Assembly (NCBI GenBank): GCA_014529385.2
Contig: CM043948.1
Coordinates: 82,991,260 to 83,055,259 of the forward strand
From: Adiantum capillus-veneris
Lineage: Eukaryota; Streptophyta; Polypodiopsida; Polypodiales; Pteridaceae
Reading direction: 5' to 3'
Length of the DNA: 64,000 bases
Numbering within the stretch: position 1 is the first letter of the stretch; the number at the start of each line of letters is the position of its first letter. The notes below the pieces were generated by a model. That model did not search any database, was not told the origin of the DNA, and saw only the letters and a list, made by a program, of their open reading frames with translations. Shown here one piece after another: positions 1 through 10,848 of the stretch. The translations under genes were made by a program, and so were the position numbers.

Positions 1-2
1 AC

Positions 3-305
3 TCTGGAATTTGGCATTGCCTCCTTGGTGCGTGCCGTGAATGGGTAGATGTTAATGTGGGGACTTGGGCATTTCAACAGGCGGTTGAGCTGGATAAATG
101 CGATGGGGCAGCCTATATTTTGATGGTGAATATATATGCAGCAGCAGGCATGCTAGAGAAGGCCAAAGTCATTGAAGCTCTAAGAATAAAGAACAAAGCA
201 TGGAAGCAGCCAGGATATAGTTCATGGATCGATTCAACTAACACGATGCATGAGTTTTGTGTAGACGCAATACCACGCATGCACAAAGTAAAGAAGTTGA
301 CTTGA
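3..305 (+). pseudogene. PPR protein, C-terminal E/E+ fragment
   Basis: The open frame runs in from the window edge and stops at TGA 303-305. It reads as the C-terminal extension (E and start of E+) of a plant PLS-class pentatricopeptide-repeat protein: a W-H-x-L-L-G-A-C-R stretch, then A-A-Y-I-L-M-V-N-I-Y-A-A-A-G-M, a basic K-N-K-A-W-K-Q-P-G-Y-S-S-W-I segment, and a degenerate HEFCVDA echo of the usual HxFxVGD. No DYW deaminase domain follows, so it ends early or has decayed. Family members act in organelle RNA editing and processing; whether this copy makes protein cannot be judged because its 5' part lies outside the window. Confidence 0.7.
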
Positions 306-890
306 AATCGAGGATATTGCTCTTGAAATGTTCTAAGAATGGTAATGCCTAGTCTATAAGTTGGTGTCCTCGGATGTTTTGATCCCTCAAAGGCACAATG
401 CTTTGTTGTCATTGTAATAGCACGACCTTATACAGCCAATGGGTAGGATCGGGCAAATTGAGGTGGGAATTGCCATAGCTCAAAGCCACATAAATGTAAG
501 GATGTTTTTGACTAAGTATGGTGTAGCCATATCATAGTAAAAATGTGAAAGATTGTGTCGCAGATGCCAACTTCCAATATTTTTTGGTGGAAGAGGAAAA
601 AAGCTCACATGAGGGATACCCTAGATTTGAAACTAATAGTCCTTAATTCCTTGTAGTCATGCATGTAATTGAGCATGGCGCAAGGTAGGAATTTGAGCAT
701 AGCTCGTCTGAAGAAGCTCACGGGAATAAGTCACTTGATTGATAGCTATTCCAGGGTCTGAATAAGGCCAAGGGTAGCCGAGCAGGGCCCAATGGGAACA
801 TGACAGGGAGACTCGACCCTATATATAGGGACGAGATAGGATAGGAGTAACAGGTTCTCTCTATAGGACAATTGGACAATGAAGGTCACA
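306..890. other. intergenic, no gene seen
   Basis: I see no coding potential or repeat partner here, apart from a near-perfect palindrome at 812-835 centred on a TATATA core. Confidence 0.5.
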
Positions 891-999
891 ACATTGCATT
901 TGGAAACAAACGGTGGAAGATCTCAAAGGGATCTTTGGTGGTTGCCAAGGAAAAAAAGGGCGGTACACTTTACTTGTGTATTGTCGGCACGCATCTTCA

Positions 1000-1150
1000 A
1001 CTTTTGCAATAGCTACAAAAGTTGATAGTGCAGTGTGGCACTATCGACTTGGGCATATGAGTGCCAAATCAATGCAAATCCTTCAATCAATGAAGCTTCT
1101 CTGAAGTTTGAAAGAAGTGAACTTAGAGTTCTGTGAAAATTGTGTTTATG
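1000..1150 (+). pseudogene. Copia GAG-pre-integrase segment
   Basis: The translation contains W-H-Y-R-L-G-H-M-S-A-K-S-M, the conserved H-rich start of the GAG-pre-integrase domain that precedes Copia integrases, followed by C-E-N-C of the zinc-binding end. It runs on toward the integrase with a stop near 1198. It belongs to the element that ends at 4423. Confidence 0.8.
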
Positions 1151-1212
1151 ATAAACAAAAGAGGGTAAAATTTTTAAAAGCAAGAAATAAAAGAAAATAG
1201 AAAAAACTTGAA

Positions 1213-1930
1213 TTGGTTCATTCTGATGTTTGGGGTCGTGCAAGTACACTATCCCTTTGTTGTTCATTGTACTATGTAACATTCATAGACGATGTAACTA
1301 GAAAAATATGGGTTTATGTCATAAAGAATAAATCCATGCATTTTTTATATTTAAAAGGTGGAAAGTCTTTGTGGAGAATGAAGTACATACCAAGGTTAAA
1401 TGTTTCAAATACGACAATGGAGGCGAATATTGCAGCCAAACTTTTGAAAGCTTTTGTGTTAGCAATGGCATTCGAAGGCACAGGACAATCCCAAGGACAC
1501 CTCAACAAAATGGAATTTTTGAAAGGATGAACAGAACAATCATGGAGCGAGTATGAAGCATGCAGCTACATGCAGGCTTATTGCTTGAGCTTTGGGCAAA
1601 AGCAGTATGTATGTTTGTGTATTTGATTAACTGGTCATCCTCAACGGCATTGGATGGGAGAGTTCCAGAGGAGGCATGGACAGATAAACTCGTGAATTAT
1701 TCATTTTTCAAAGTGTTTGGGTGTGAGGCTTTCATGCACATAGAAGCCTAAGATCAAAGTTAGATGCAAAGTCCAAAAAGTGTTTCTTCATTGGCTATGG
1801 AGAAGGTGACTTTGGATATCGCCTATGGAATCCTGAAGATGGTAAAATCTTTCGAAGTAGGGATGTAATTTTCAATGAACAAAATATGTACAAATATTAC
1901 TTGTTGGAAAGAAAACAAACAAAAGAAATA
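1213..1930 (+). pseudogene. Copia integrase, frameshifted
   Basis: The integrase core is readable across three frames. The first catalytic Asp sits in H-S-D-V-W-G (about 1219), the second in K-Y-D-N-G-G-E-Y (about 1400), and the Glu in P-Q-Q-N-G-I-F-E-R (about 1500), so the DDE triad is recognisable. A TGA at 1554-1556 and further shifts break the frame. The C-terminal part (V-F-G-C-E-A-F) and a linker follow to about 1930. The domain would insert the cDNA into the genome; this copy cannot make it. Confidence 0.85.
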
Positions 1931-2168
1931 ATTGATAAGTACATGGAGCTTGAGGACGGTGAAGACTCAAGGAGTGCAAACGGTGACAATTACACAACAA
2001 CGTCAACCAAATGAAGAGCTTCAACATATTCCCCGAAGATCTATAAGATCAAATAGACCTCCAGAAAGGTTTATTATTTCCTTCAACCATCTCTTGATCT
2101 CGGATTCTAGAGAGACGGAATCATACAAGTAACATGAATCCTAAGAAGAATGGATAAAGAGCATACAA

Positions 2169-3120
2169 GTGGAGATGGACTCATTACATCGCAACCAAAC
2201 ATGGGAGTTGGTTGAGTTGCCTAAAGGTAAGCGGGTACTTCAAAACAAATGGGTGTACAAGTTGAAGGAAGAAGAAGGTGGGAAGAAAAGGTATAAGTTT
2301 AGGCTTGTGGTAAAAGAGTTTTCTCAAAAGAAAATATTGACTTCAATGCAATATTTTCTCATGTTGTAAAAATGAACTCAATTAGACTTGTCTTAAGCAT
2401 TGACTGCTCATGATTTAAATCTCGAGCAAATGGATGTAAAAACGGCATTCCCTCATGGTGACTTAGAGGAGGAAATTTACATGCTTCAACCAAAGGGGTA
2501 TGAAGTAAGGGGTAAGGAGAAAATGGTTTGCAGATTAAAGAAGAGCTTGTATGGTTTAAAGAAAGCATCAAGACAATTGTACTTGAAGTTCGATCGATGG
2601 ATGTTGGATCATAGATTTAGAAGATGCAACTTAGATCATTGCGCCTACACAAAGAATTTGAGAGATGGGAAGTTCATCATCCTAATGTTGTATGTTGATG
2701 ACATGTTGATTGCAAGTGCTAACATGCAAGACATCAAAGACCTAAAAGAGGAGTTGTCTAAATCTTTTTCAATGAAAGATTTAGGTGCTGCAAAGAGAAT
2801 ACTTGGTATGAAGATATCAAGGGACAAGACGAAGAAGACAATAAAGCTATCTCAAGAGGATTATATCAAGAAGGTACTAGAAAGGTTTGCAATGCAAAAT
2901 GCAAAAACGGTTTCTACACCTTTGGCTGGTCACTTTAAACTAACCAAGGATATGTGTCCAAAGACACAAGAGGAGAAAGCCTATATGTCTAAAGTTCTAT
3001 ATGTTGTAGCGATAGGTTCTCTTATGTATGCTATGGTATGGACAAGGCCAGACATTGCACATGCAGTGGGAGTTGTAAGTAGGTTCATGGACAACCCAGG
3101 TAAAGAGCACTGTGGCAAGT
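2169..3120 (+). pseudogene. Copia reverse transcriptase, nearly full length
   Basis: Typical RVT_2 sequence: N-Q-T-W-E-L-V-E-L-P-K-G-K near the start, E-Q-M-D-V-K-T-A-F around 2430, then the catalytic L-Y-V-D-D motif at about 2690-2703, which is intact. Two compensating shifts around 2345-2400 and a stop at 2367-2369 interrupt the N-terminal part; from 2400 to 3120 the frame stays open for about 240 codons. It is the best preserved part of this element. Confidence 0.9.
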
Positions 3121-3121
3121 T

Positions 3122-3655
3122 GTGAAGTGGATACTTAGGTATCTGAAAGGGACAACAACAAATGCTTTGTATTTTGGAGGAACTGATATTTTTTTTCAAG
3201 GGTATACTGATGCAGATATGGCAGGTGACAAAGATACTCGAAGGAGCACTCCTGGCTATGTCTTCACTGTTGGAGGCACAACAATAAGCTGGGCTTCAAA
3301 GCTGCATAAAGTGGTCTCACTTTCTATCACAAAAGCAGAGTATGTAGCAATGACAGAGGCAAGCAAAGAAATTATGTGGCTTCACAGATTCTTAGAAGAG
3401 CTTGGATTCAAACAAGAAAATTGTGTTTTGTATAGTGATAGCCAAATGGCTATCCATCTTGCAAAGAACTCAGTCCGTTATTCAAGTACCAAGCACATTG
3501 AGGTGAGATATCACTTCATACACACACTTTTGGAAAAGAGACACCTAAAACTAAGAAAGGTGCATTCAAGTGAAAATCCTGCAGACATGTTTATAAAGGT
3601 GGTCAATAAGGAGAAGTTGAGCTTTTGCTCATCTTCAATCGACATTCAAAGATAA
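3122..3655 (+). pseudogene. Copia RNase H
   Basis: An open frame of about 177 codons follows the reverse transcriptase after a frame change at 3120. It carries Y-T-D-A-D-M-A-G-D (first catalytic Asp), S-T-P-G-Y-V-F, T-K-A-E-Y-V-A (catalytic Glu) and the D-S-Q-M-A-I-H-L-A-K-N segment, in the normal order for Copia RNase H. The polyprotein ends at 3653-3655, just before the polypurine tract. Confidence 0.88.
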
Positions 3656-4098
3656 GAAGTCAGAATGGAAAGCAATCATAGGTTTGGTGTGGAGATCAGC
3701 CTTCAAGTGGGAGATTGTTAAGTATGGAGCTTGATTTATCCCTTGTAATTTTTTGTATTAAAAACGCACATTTGTAATGTCCCTGTTATGAGGAGAATCT
3801 ATCTGCGTGAAGAAATATCACTCGATAGAAACCAAACTTTTCACGGCCAGGCTTCGCTGGAATATTCCTTTTCGCCGAAATATTATGGCCGCGAAAAGTG
3901 GTCGGAAAATGACTGATCGGTTGGGCGATGGTCGAAAGTCAATGGCCGGTGGACAATGGCCAATGGCCGATTTTGAGATGGACTTGTCTTCTCAAGGGTG
4001 GCCACACATGGACGCATTGGAGAGTCCAAGTCGGACTTGTCAACACAAGGACGGCTACACACAACTGTCTCTCATGAGAGAGGGCAACCCTTTTGGCC

Positions 4099-4107
4099 TA
4101 TAAAAAG
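4099..4107 (+). promoter_or_regulatory. LTR TATA box
   Basis: TATAAAAAG lies inside the 3' LTR, the expected place for the core promoter of an LTR retrotransposon; transcription would start about 30 bp downstream. Confidence 0.55.
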
Positions 4108-4310
4108 AGGCCTCTTCTACATACAAAAACGGATTGTGAAGCATTGTAGCTCATTGTGAAGTTGATGTGAGGTGGTGAGAGTGACGCAAGATGGGAGCTC
4201 CAAAAGTGTATAATCCCTTTGTAATCTAATTTTTGTTTTGAAGTACTAAAGCCATTGAGTGGCTCCTTTCCCTGTGGATGTAGCCCACATTGAGTGAACC
4301 ACGTATATTG

Positions 4311-4314
<4 letters not shown>

Positions 4315-4342
<28 letters not shown>
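4315..4342. repeat. (CT)n microsatellite in Copia LTR
   Basis: About 14 CT units. Confidence 0.95.
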
Positions 4343-4579
4343 AATCTCTCATGTGCAAAAATTATCACTCTCCATTAAGTAAACTACTCAATTTTCTACT
4401 TAGCTACGTCATGTTTCCTAACAATTGGCACACACTCCAATCATGGAAATGCAACCTTGGGTAAGTTGTTGCTAATGCCTACACAGTCAATGTTATGGGC
4501 CCTAATGTTTAGCAATTGACTATTTATAGAGGCATGCACATTTATGAATTTGACAGCTTATGAAGCCTTTACTCAGAAC

Positions 4580-5150
4580 AAGTGTGGTACCTCTATGGAT
4601 TTTATTAGGTTTACCAAGCAACATGCACGGTCATGACTTGGTATGCGTGATTAGATAGGTTGACTAGACTCTATAAGTTTACTCCAAGCAAGTCTACCAT
4701 TAAAACTTAAGAGTTAGCCAAGTTGTTTTTTGACAATATGTATAGGCTATACAAATTGCCCATTAATTTTGTGAGTGATTGTGATCCCAAGTTCATAGTC
4801 ATTTCTGCAAAACTATCTCTAAACAATTGGGAACACAGTAATGTCGATTATCTAGAGATGAATGGATAGACTAAATCATTACATCAGATACTAGAGGATA
4901 GGCTTTGAGCATACATTATGAAGAAGTAATTCGATTGGAAGGATTATCTCCCTATTTTGAAATTTACTAAATGAGAAAATTCAGCAAGTCAAGGACTTTA
5001 TCCAAGCTCATATGGATATGCTTATAGTTGTTCATCATAATGTTTGAGAAACACAAGATAGATACAAGAACCATGCTGATCCGAAATTTTTATGGAAAGT
5101 CAAGAAGAGGTATTCTTATGTCTTTTAGAACCTTCAATAGTCTAAAAATT
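4580..5150 (+). pseudogene. Ty3/gypsy integrase remnant
   Basis: A heavily decayed integrase core can be read with stops and shifts: L-Y-K-F-T-P-S-K-S-T-I-K-T, E-L-A-K-L-F-F-D-N-M-Y-R-L-Y, then V-S-D-C-D-P-K-F containing the second catalytic Asp (about 4770-4795), followed by a Q-I-L-E-D-R-L end. Scraps resembling the post-integrase linker reach about 5150. No LTR was found for it. It lies immediately right of the Copia LTR and is older or unrelated. Confidence 0.7.
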
Positions 5151-6310
5151 GTTCATCAATCTATTTAAGTGTTGTGATCCATTTCCAAGACTCACATGGG
5201 TCAACCTTGCCCAGGTTGTAGGCAACTAAACGGTCACCCACATATGCAATGATAGTACTTAAACCACTTGATAGACGGAATAGGATGCCTTGCTAATATT
5301 CATGATTTGTAAGTAGAATGGTAAAATGAATAGAGCTTCTACTACTTGACAGTTTAGAGCTTCTTTCCTTGAAAGCAAGTGACCATCGACATTTATCGAT
5401 TGATTTGTTGCAAGTTGGGTCCTACCCCAAAAAATGGTGCTCCTATAGATACATTGGTTCTATAGACTAAGGAGGAGATCTTCTCAAGCTAGAATCTTAT
5501 TCACAAATGGATTATTAAAATAATCATACCTTCCCATTGAAAGAAGAGGAACATTCTCAAAGCCCAAAATAATTTGGTCGTACTAGGTTTTCTTTCAATG
5601 AATTATGCCTTGCATATAGATAAGATATATGCCTAACAAGTATAACTCAATCATGGTTGTGTGGTTGCACTTCCACAGAGCTTTAATAAAGAACAAGAGA
5701 TTGCATGCCTTGAGGCTCTCTAAGAAGAGTCATGTTATCACATGAAATTGTTGCTTGATAGCGAGGCCATGCATGTCTAATACAGAAGACAATCATCATC
5801 TGTAGTGAATGCCCCTTGTGCACAGAACCAATGATATACATTAAGTGCCCGTTGATGCAGTCATACACAACAAGGACAAGGAAATTTACTAGTCCTAATT
5901 GCTATAGAGTAGAAGGTTAAAGCTATATCCTGCAACATCTTTAATAGTAGAATCATTAATCAAAAGTACTAGAAACAAACAAGATCTTACCCATTCTATT
6001 TTAGTTGACTACTTTTCATTTCTTTATCATCCTTTTAGCTCCCACATACAACATTTGATAACGTTCCATACCCGAATAGGAATCATCATACCGAAGGTAA
6101 ATTCTTGCTTATCTCTTTTAAATGTTTGCCCAAACTTAGACATTGATTTGAGAAATATCAAGTCAAGTCTGAGTTTAGCTTCTTTTGGATGGATTTTTCC
6201 TTACCTCTGTGTGGGAGATCATTTGTTATTGGTTTTCTTCAGTCTGTTGGTTGTGGAGGTAGGTTTTTCTTACTCTTTGGTTGTCTAGGGTTTAGTCATG
6301 TTGGCCTTAG
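5151..6310. other. no gene seen
   Basis: AT-rich sequence with many stops in all frames. I could not assign any element; it may be an old retrotransposon interior. Confidence 0.4.
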
Positions 6311-6313
6311 GAC

Positions 6314-6700
6314 TCAAACTGGCCTAAACTCCTCCTTGACCAGATTTGGGAGCATCTGTGGGATCATCGTCATCATCATCCTTCTTTGACGATAGATTCC
6401 CCTCAATGGTGTCTCCTTCCTAATATTCTTTTTTTTTCTGTCCTCATCATCTTCATGTTCACCTAGGTTTGTTCTCAAATGTTCAAGGAGTGCATGGTTG
6501 GTCAAATCACTGGTTAAGATGGAGTTGTTGTCCTCCTCCAGATCTTCTTTTATAGTGAGCACCAGGTTCTATAATTCCTCTAGGTTCATGGTGGTCAAAT
6601 TTCTCTATGAATTAGTGATGTCTACTAGTGATCGATAAATGTACTTGTCCATCATAGACTGCTTTAGAACATTGTAGACTTCGTTCAGGCTCTCATGAGT
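6314..6700 (-). pseudogene. unassigned coding-like remnant
   Basis: On the minus strand an acidic/basic coding-like stretch continues through several stops: an upstream part with M-M-D-K-Y-I-Y-R-S-L-V-D-I, then E-D-L-E-E-D-N-N-S-I-L-T and a K-K-K-N-I-R-K basic tail. Composition suggests a retroelement gag or accessory protein. No known motif is visible. Confidence 0.25.
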
Positions 6701-6756
6701 TGGTTCTCTTGTTGTATTCTCTGAAGGAAAAATTTCTCCTTTATTCCATTGAATCT

Positions 6757-6794
6757 AAAGTAAGTATTAGATTCTTTGACATTGGTATCAAAGC
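6757..6794 (+). other. LTR end plus tRNA-iMet primer-binding site
   Basis: The segment 6757-6781, ending in TTTGACA, recurs base for base at 16328-16352. Here it is followed at 6783-6794 by TGGTATCAAAGC, one base off the usual plant tRNA-iMet primer site TGGTATCAGAGC. This is the classic LTR/PBS junction, left over from an element whose body is gone: another LTR begins only about 70 bp further on. Confidence 0.65.
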
Positions 6795-6865
6795 TAAGAT
6801 TTCTCTTTTCTTGCCTACAAAGAGAGGTCCTTGAGTAATCTATGAAAGGTTAATGGGTAAGTGGG

Positions 6866-7260
6866 TGTTGGAAGATTCCAATGGCAATGAAGACCAAGTG
6901 CTTACCAAAAGCAATTTCATTGTATTTGTAATCCCAATCAATTGTAATATTTTTTCCAAAACTCGTATCTGCTATCATGATGTAATCTTGAATCTCGAGA
7001 TGTAATTCTTGTTGTCATTGTGCAAAACTTAGCTTTTGTACCATAAAACCCAGAGCCAGGGCATAAAAATCAACCTTGTAAATTTTTTGGGACAACAATT
7101 ATTATTATAACTCGAATGAGCACACAAGGTTCTTTTGTACGTCATGTGTCTTCTTCTCTCTACTGTGGATTCTTTTCTTTGCACTACACCGCACGATTGT
7201 TGCATGGGAGTTCTGAGGGCACCATTGTGTTTGTCTCATTGGGCTCTACGTGTAGCAACA
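6866..7260 (+). repeat. left LTR (395 bp)
   Basis: TGTTG...CAACA termini. It shares most of its length with 7810-8208, including the GGGCATAAAAA stretch that corresponds to the TATA box of the other copy. Confidence 0.75.
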
Positions 7261-7809
7261 ACCCAAGTGGAGAATGGCATGGTTAAAAAAGAATCTAGAG
7301 TGGAGGATCCCATATGATGAGGGGGCCCACTTCTCTTGAAAAGGATGTTACTTTCTCCCCAATACCTCGATTGAGGACATGGATTCGGCACAAAACACTC
7401 CAAAAATAACATTGCGATTGGCTGAACTACCCAAGATTCAAGGTTAAAGAAAGATTAGATGAAAAATACATGCTCAATACTCTCCAGGCAGCAGTCAAAC
7501 AATATGAAAGACTTCTCGATTTGTCTTTTTAGATGTTGAGGACGATTTGTAGAATGATTCCTACATGCATCATGATGTATCATAAACCCTGGATTTCACA
7601 AACTCCATGGTTATCCTTTTTGGAAGGAAATACGGGAATAACCTTTGATCTCAATAAGCACCCGGATGAAACAATTCTACATGGCTTCTTCGCATGCCTC
7701 ATGTTCATGCCTTTTTATTTCATGAACACTTTCAAAGAAGGCTGTTATACAAGATTATTCACAATGGATGTGTAAGGTTGGGGTTCTTCGTTGCAATAGG
7801 GTAAGTGGG

Positions 7810-8208
7810 TGTTGGAAGATTCCAATGACAATGAAGACCAAGTGTATACCAAAAGCAGTTTCATTGTATTTGTAATCCCAATCTATTGTGATATTTATCC
7901 CAAAACCGTATCTGCTATCATGATGTAATTTTGAAGCCTGATATATAATTTGTGTTATTAATGCGGAAAAACTTAGCTTTTGTGTCATAAAACCCGGAGC
8001 CAGGGTATAAAAGGAAACCTTGTAAAGTGTTTGGGACAACAATCATTATTACAAATCAAATGCATAGATAAGGTTCTTCTGTACGTCACGTGTCTTCTTC
8101 CCTCTTTTGTGGATTCTTTTCTTTGCAGTGCACCGCACGGTTGTTGCATGGGAATTCCAAGACCACTATTGTGTCCATCTCATTGAGCTCTACATGGGAA
8201 TACCTACA
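7810..8208 (+). repeat. right LTR (about 399 bp)
   Basis: Starts TGTTGGAAG directly after a purine tract. A TATA box (TATAAAAGG) lies at about 8004. The right edge is less certain because the last 20 bp have diverged from the left copy. Confidence 0.7.
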
Positions 8209-8990
8209 TTGCAAGCACTTCGCAATACTCGAGCAATGACGTCTATGACCTTCCAGGTGACATATCTCACTATCCGAGTGTCGCATTGTGATTCCGTCGA
8301 TTGCACAAGATTCCCAACACTCAAGAGAACATAGTAGGCAAGTCCAAAATCTGAAAAGTCAATCTGCATATGTCTTGTTAGAGAAAATTGCAATTTTCTC
8401 TAGCGATCTAATTTCAATTTTGATGAGTTAAATCTGTTTTGTGTGGTCTTAGGAGGCTGCCTATTGAGTTTGGAGTCAATTGGAGATGATTTGCTTGTAG
8501 ATTTTCATGTGGTTGTGTGAGAGGTTTAGAGGATAGAATTTGAGATTTTTGATAGTTAGAATGCACATTGAGTGTCAAACTGGAGTGTACTGTGTTCAAA
8601 CAAGACATCGATAACCTCTTCGCATGCCTCCATGCCCTAGTCGAGTCACTTGCTTCCCAAGATTGACATTTTAGTCTAGCTTCTGTCTCTTTCTGAGATG
8701 TGATATATGTTGACCAACAAGGTTCCCAGAGAGTGGGACTAGGATTTATTATCTCGGTTAGCATGCCTATTTACAACGTATAAGGGACACCATTGGGAAC
8801 TATGGTCTTAATAATGGAGTTTTTTGGAACTTGCCTATTGCTTAACCATTACTAAGCTATTAGCAAGCTCGATAGGAACCAATGCCATCTTAGCACTCTT
8901 AAACCCATTCCACTACTCTTTGCATTTAACAAGAATCTAAACCACTTTAGTTACTCAAGTGTTAATTTTTGAGGGATAAGAGGAGTACTA
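8209..8990. other. no gene seen
   Basis: A 116-codon minus-strand frame (8414-8764) lacks any family signature or coding-like composition, and I do not count it as a gene. Confidence 0.45.
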
Positions 8991-8999
8991 GCCAAAGTT

Positions 9000-10430
9000 T
9001 TGGAAGTGCCAAGGAAAGAGCTAGCATACACACACAACAAAAATTTAATCATGGCACAATATAATCAAGAGAATGCAAGTAATATTAACAACTTAGTTTT
9101 GGCTCATTGTATAGCATTTGATGCTGGTTGCAAAGTTGTCAACTAGTGCACCCTGAACTTTCAAGGCACAGAGAGGTATGAAATTGACACCCCTCCTACC
9201 TTTGAAAGTGATGATGTCCCAAGAACAATGGGCATGGCAATCATCCAGTCCTCCCAAAAAGAAGAGGAAGTCATCAAGTACTCCCTCACATGCCAATCCA
9301 AAGAAGGGAGAAAAAAATCCAAGCAAGAGGAACAAAAGAAAGTGGTCACCATCCTCGCCTTCTTCTTCCTCTCCCTCTTCGTCATCATCACGATCTTATG
9401 ACATAGAGAATAGTAACTTTCCACCCAAGAGAGAGAAGAGAAGAGGTAAATGGAGGAGTTATGCAGCATAGAAGAGGTCAAAAAGTTGAAAAAGTTCAAA
9501 GAGGAATAAATTTTCTACCTATGATGGAACCTTTGGAGCAACTGATAAAGTGTGGGCTTTTATCCAACAATTTGACGCGGCTTTTGGAGATGATAATTTT
9601 TAAGAATCCTCAAAGCTCCAAAATGTTTCTATGCATTTCCAAAAGTCAGAATGGTGGGCAAGCCTATGTGCTCTAGGTGAGGCTCCAGATACATGGAAAG
9701 CCCTGAGGAATGCTATTATGAAGCAATTTCTTGCAAGTGGTGCCAAAGTCAAAGTCCTCATGGAATAAAAAAGCTTGAAGATGACCCCATATGAGTCTAT
9801 TCAAAAGTATGAGGTTAAGATTTGGGAGTCATATCTCAAAGCCACTGTCTACAAGAAGATAGACTTTGCACAATAAAAGGAACAATTTTATGTTGTCCTA
9901 TCCGAGGAGATAAGTGCGTATGTCAACTCGCAAAGACCTAAAACCACATTGACAATCATACTTCATACTATGGTCACCTTGAGGATGCATTTCCAACGAG
10001 GGAGAAAGGTCTCCAAGCGAATGGAATCTAAGAAACCAACTGAGCCAAAGGGGTAGAACAATGCAACACAAGGTTCTCCCAAGTCTAACAACAACAACAA
10101 AACAACAACAATGAAAAAGAAAAAGGCTTTGTTAAAACAAACTTTCACATGAAGAGGTTGAGCGTTATCATAAAGATAACAAGTGTTTCACATATGGGGA
10201 GCAAGGTCATGTTTCTAGGGCATGTCCCAAGAGAAATGAACGTAATGGCTCTTCTAGAGCCAGTGAAAAGGATCGTCATTCTCTTATGCTTGGGGAAGAG
10301 TAAGAGAGCACAATGTTTTCATACTAATTGATCATGGCTTTACCCACAACTTCATTTCTATTGAGCTAGCTACCAAGCTAGAAATTCATGCTTATTCTCC
10401 TCACATAACTTATGAATAAGGAGCTATAGT
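9000..10430 (+). mobile_element. Ty3/gypsy family A, copy A1 (gag-protease fragment)
   Basis: This is collinear with the family A copies at 16.6-18.5 kb and, reversed, at 36.7-42.9 kb. It holds a Ser/Lys-rich region (about 9240-9400), a Retrotrans_gag domain (T-Y-D-G-T-F-G-A-T at 9509, F-I-Q-Q-F-D near 9560, through about 9920), the linker and a protease scrap (F-I-L-I-D-H-G-F-T-H-N-F-I-S near 10320-10365). Relative to A2 it lacks roughly 200 bp near 9140-9180. Stops and shifts are frequent. It ends soon after the protease; no RT follows. Confidence 0.8.
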
Positions 10431-10443
10431 AAGATGTGCCACT

Positions 10444-10576
10444 GTAGTGAAGCTCCACTCACAACCTATGTGCCCTCTCCTCTCTTACATTATCCATGTA
10501 TACTACAATGAAGCTCCACTCACAACCTATGTTCCCTCTCTCTCACTCTCCATGTATACACATATGCTAGCCTTCA
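10444..10576 (+). repeat. LTR end with internal tandem duplication
   Basis: Two copies of a roughly 58-bp unit (10444-10502 and 10503-10559), each starting near GTGAAGCTCCACTCACAACC and ending near CCATGTATAC. The stretch ends in CTTCA at 10576 just before a primer site, so it is best read as the 3' end of an LTR. Confidence 0.65.
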
Positions 10577-10577
10577 A

Positions 10578-10589
10578 TGGTATCAAAGC
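10578..10589 (+). other. tRNA-iMet primer-binding site
   Basis: TGGTATCAAAGC one base after the LTR end. The element's interior is cut off about 75 bp later by the next insertion at 10665. Confidence 0.7.
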
Positions 10590-10664
10590 CGTAGGCTTTC
10601 AAATTGAGAGTGGAGAGCTTGTTGAAGCTTGACTTTGGGAATGCAAGAACTATGAGCTGTGAAG

Positions 10665-10834
10665 TGTTGGGGTAAAGGTGACGTGCCTTTGTGTGGGGCC
10701 CGACATCTGATGTCCAACCGCCCATTGACCACACTTTCCTTATTAGTTTTACATATACAAACTAATAAAGAGCTCCTCATTTGAGGTCTATTCCACCCAC
10801 ACAACACTCTTTTCTCCTTTTCCTCTTACCTACA
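10665..10834 (+). repeat. 5' LTR (170 bp)
   Basis: Starts TGTTGGGGTAAAGGTGACG, ends CCTACA. It aligns with 13325-13450, notably over ACATATACAAACTAATAA. Confidence 0.75.
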
Positions 10835-10836
10835 AC

Positions 10837-10848
10837 TAATATCAGAGC
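10837..10848 (+). other. degenerate tRNA-iMet primer-binding site
   Basis: TAATATCAGAGC two bases after the LTR; the canonical plant site is TGGTATCAGAGC. Confidence 0.65.

Larger units (their letters stand above)
900..4423 (+). mobile_element. Ty1/copia retrotransposon, 5'-truncated and decayed
   Basis: Reading left to right one meets a GAG-pre-integrase segment (about 1000-1150), integrase (1213-1930), reverse transcriptase (2169-3120), RNase H (3122-3655), a polypurine tract and a 3' LTR (3716-4423). This domain order (INT before RT) defines Ty1/copia. No 5' LTR, gag or primer site is recognisable to the left, so the element is truncated. Internal stops and frameshifts (for example near 1198, 1556, 2369 and 3120) show that it is dead. 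Confidence 0.9.
3716..4423 (+). repeat. Copia 3' LTR (708 bp)
   Basis: The edges are TGTTA at 3716-3720 and TAACA at 4419-4423, a perfect 5-bp inverted repeat, and the left edge directly follows a purine-rich AAGTGGGAGAT tract (3705-3715). It contains a TATA box and a (CT)n run near its end. The partner LTR is not in the window. Confidence 0.85.
6866..8208 (+). mobile_element. short LTR element without recognisable genes
   Basis: Two direct repeats, 6866-7260 and about 7810-8208, flank 549 bp of unique sequence. The left repeat starts TGTTG and ends CAACA. A GGGTAAGTGGG purine tract precedes both repeats, as a polypurine tract would. No gag, protease or RT is visible between them; an 80-codon frame at 7533-7775 resembles nothing I know. 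At about 1.34 kb it is larger than a classical TRIM and looks like a small non-autonomous element. I could not find a standard primer site or a target duplication. Confidence 0.7.

Noticed and set aside
1-900. 5' LTR of the Copia element
   Set aside because: Compared with the 3' LTR at 3716-4423; no matching stretch found.
8414-8764. 116-codon minus-strand frame as a gene
   Set aside because: No family signature, no neighbouring exon signals, composition like random AT-rich sequence.
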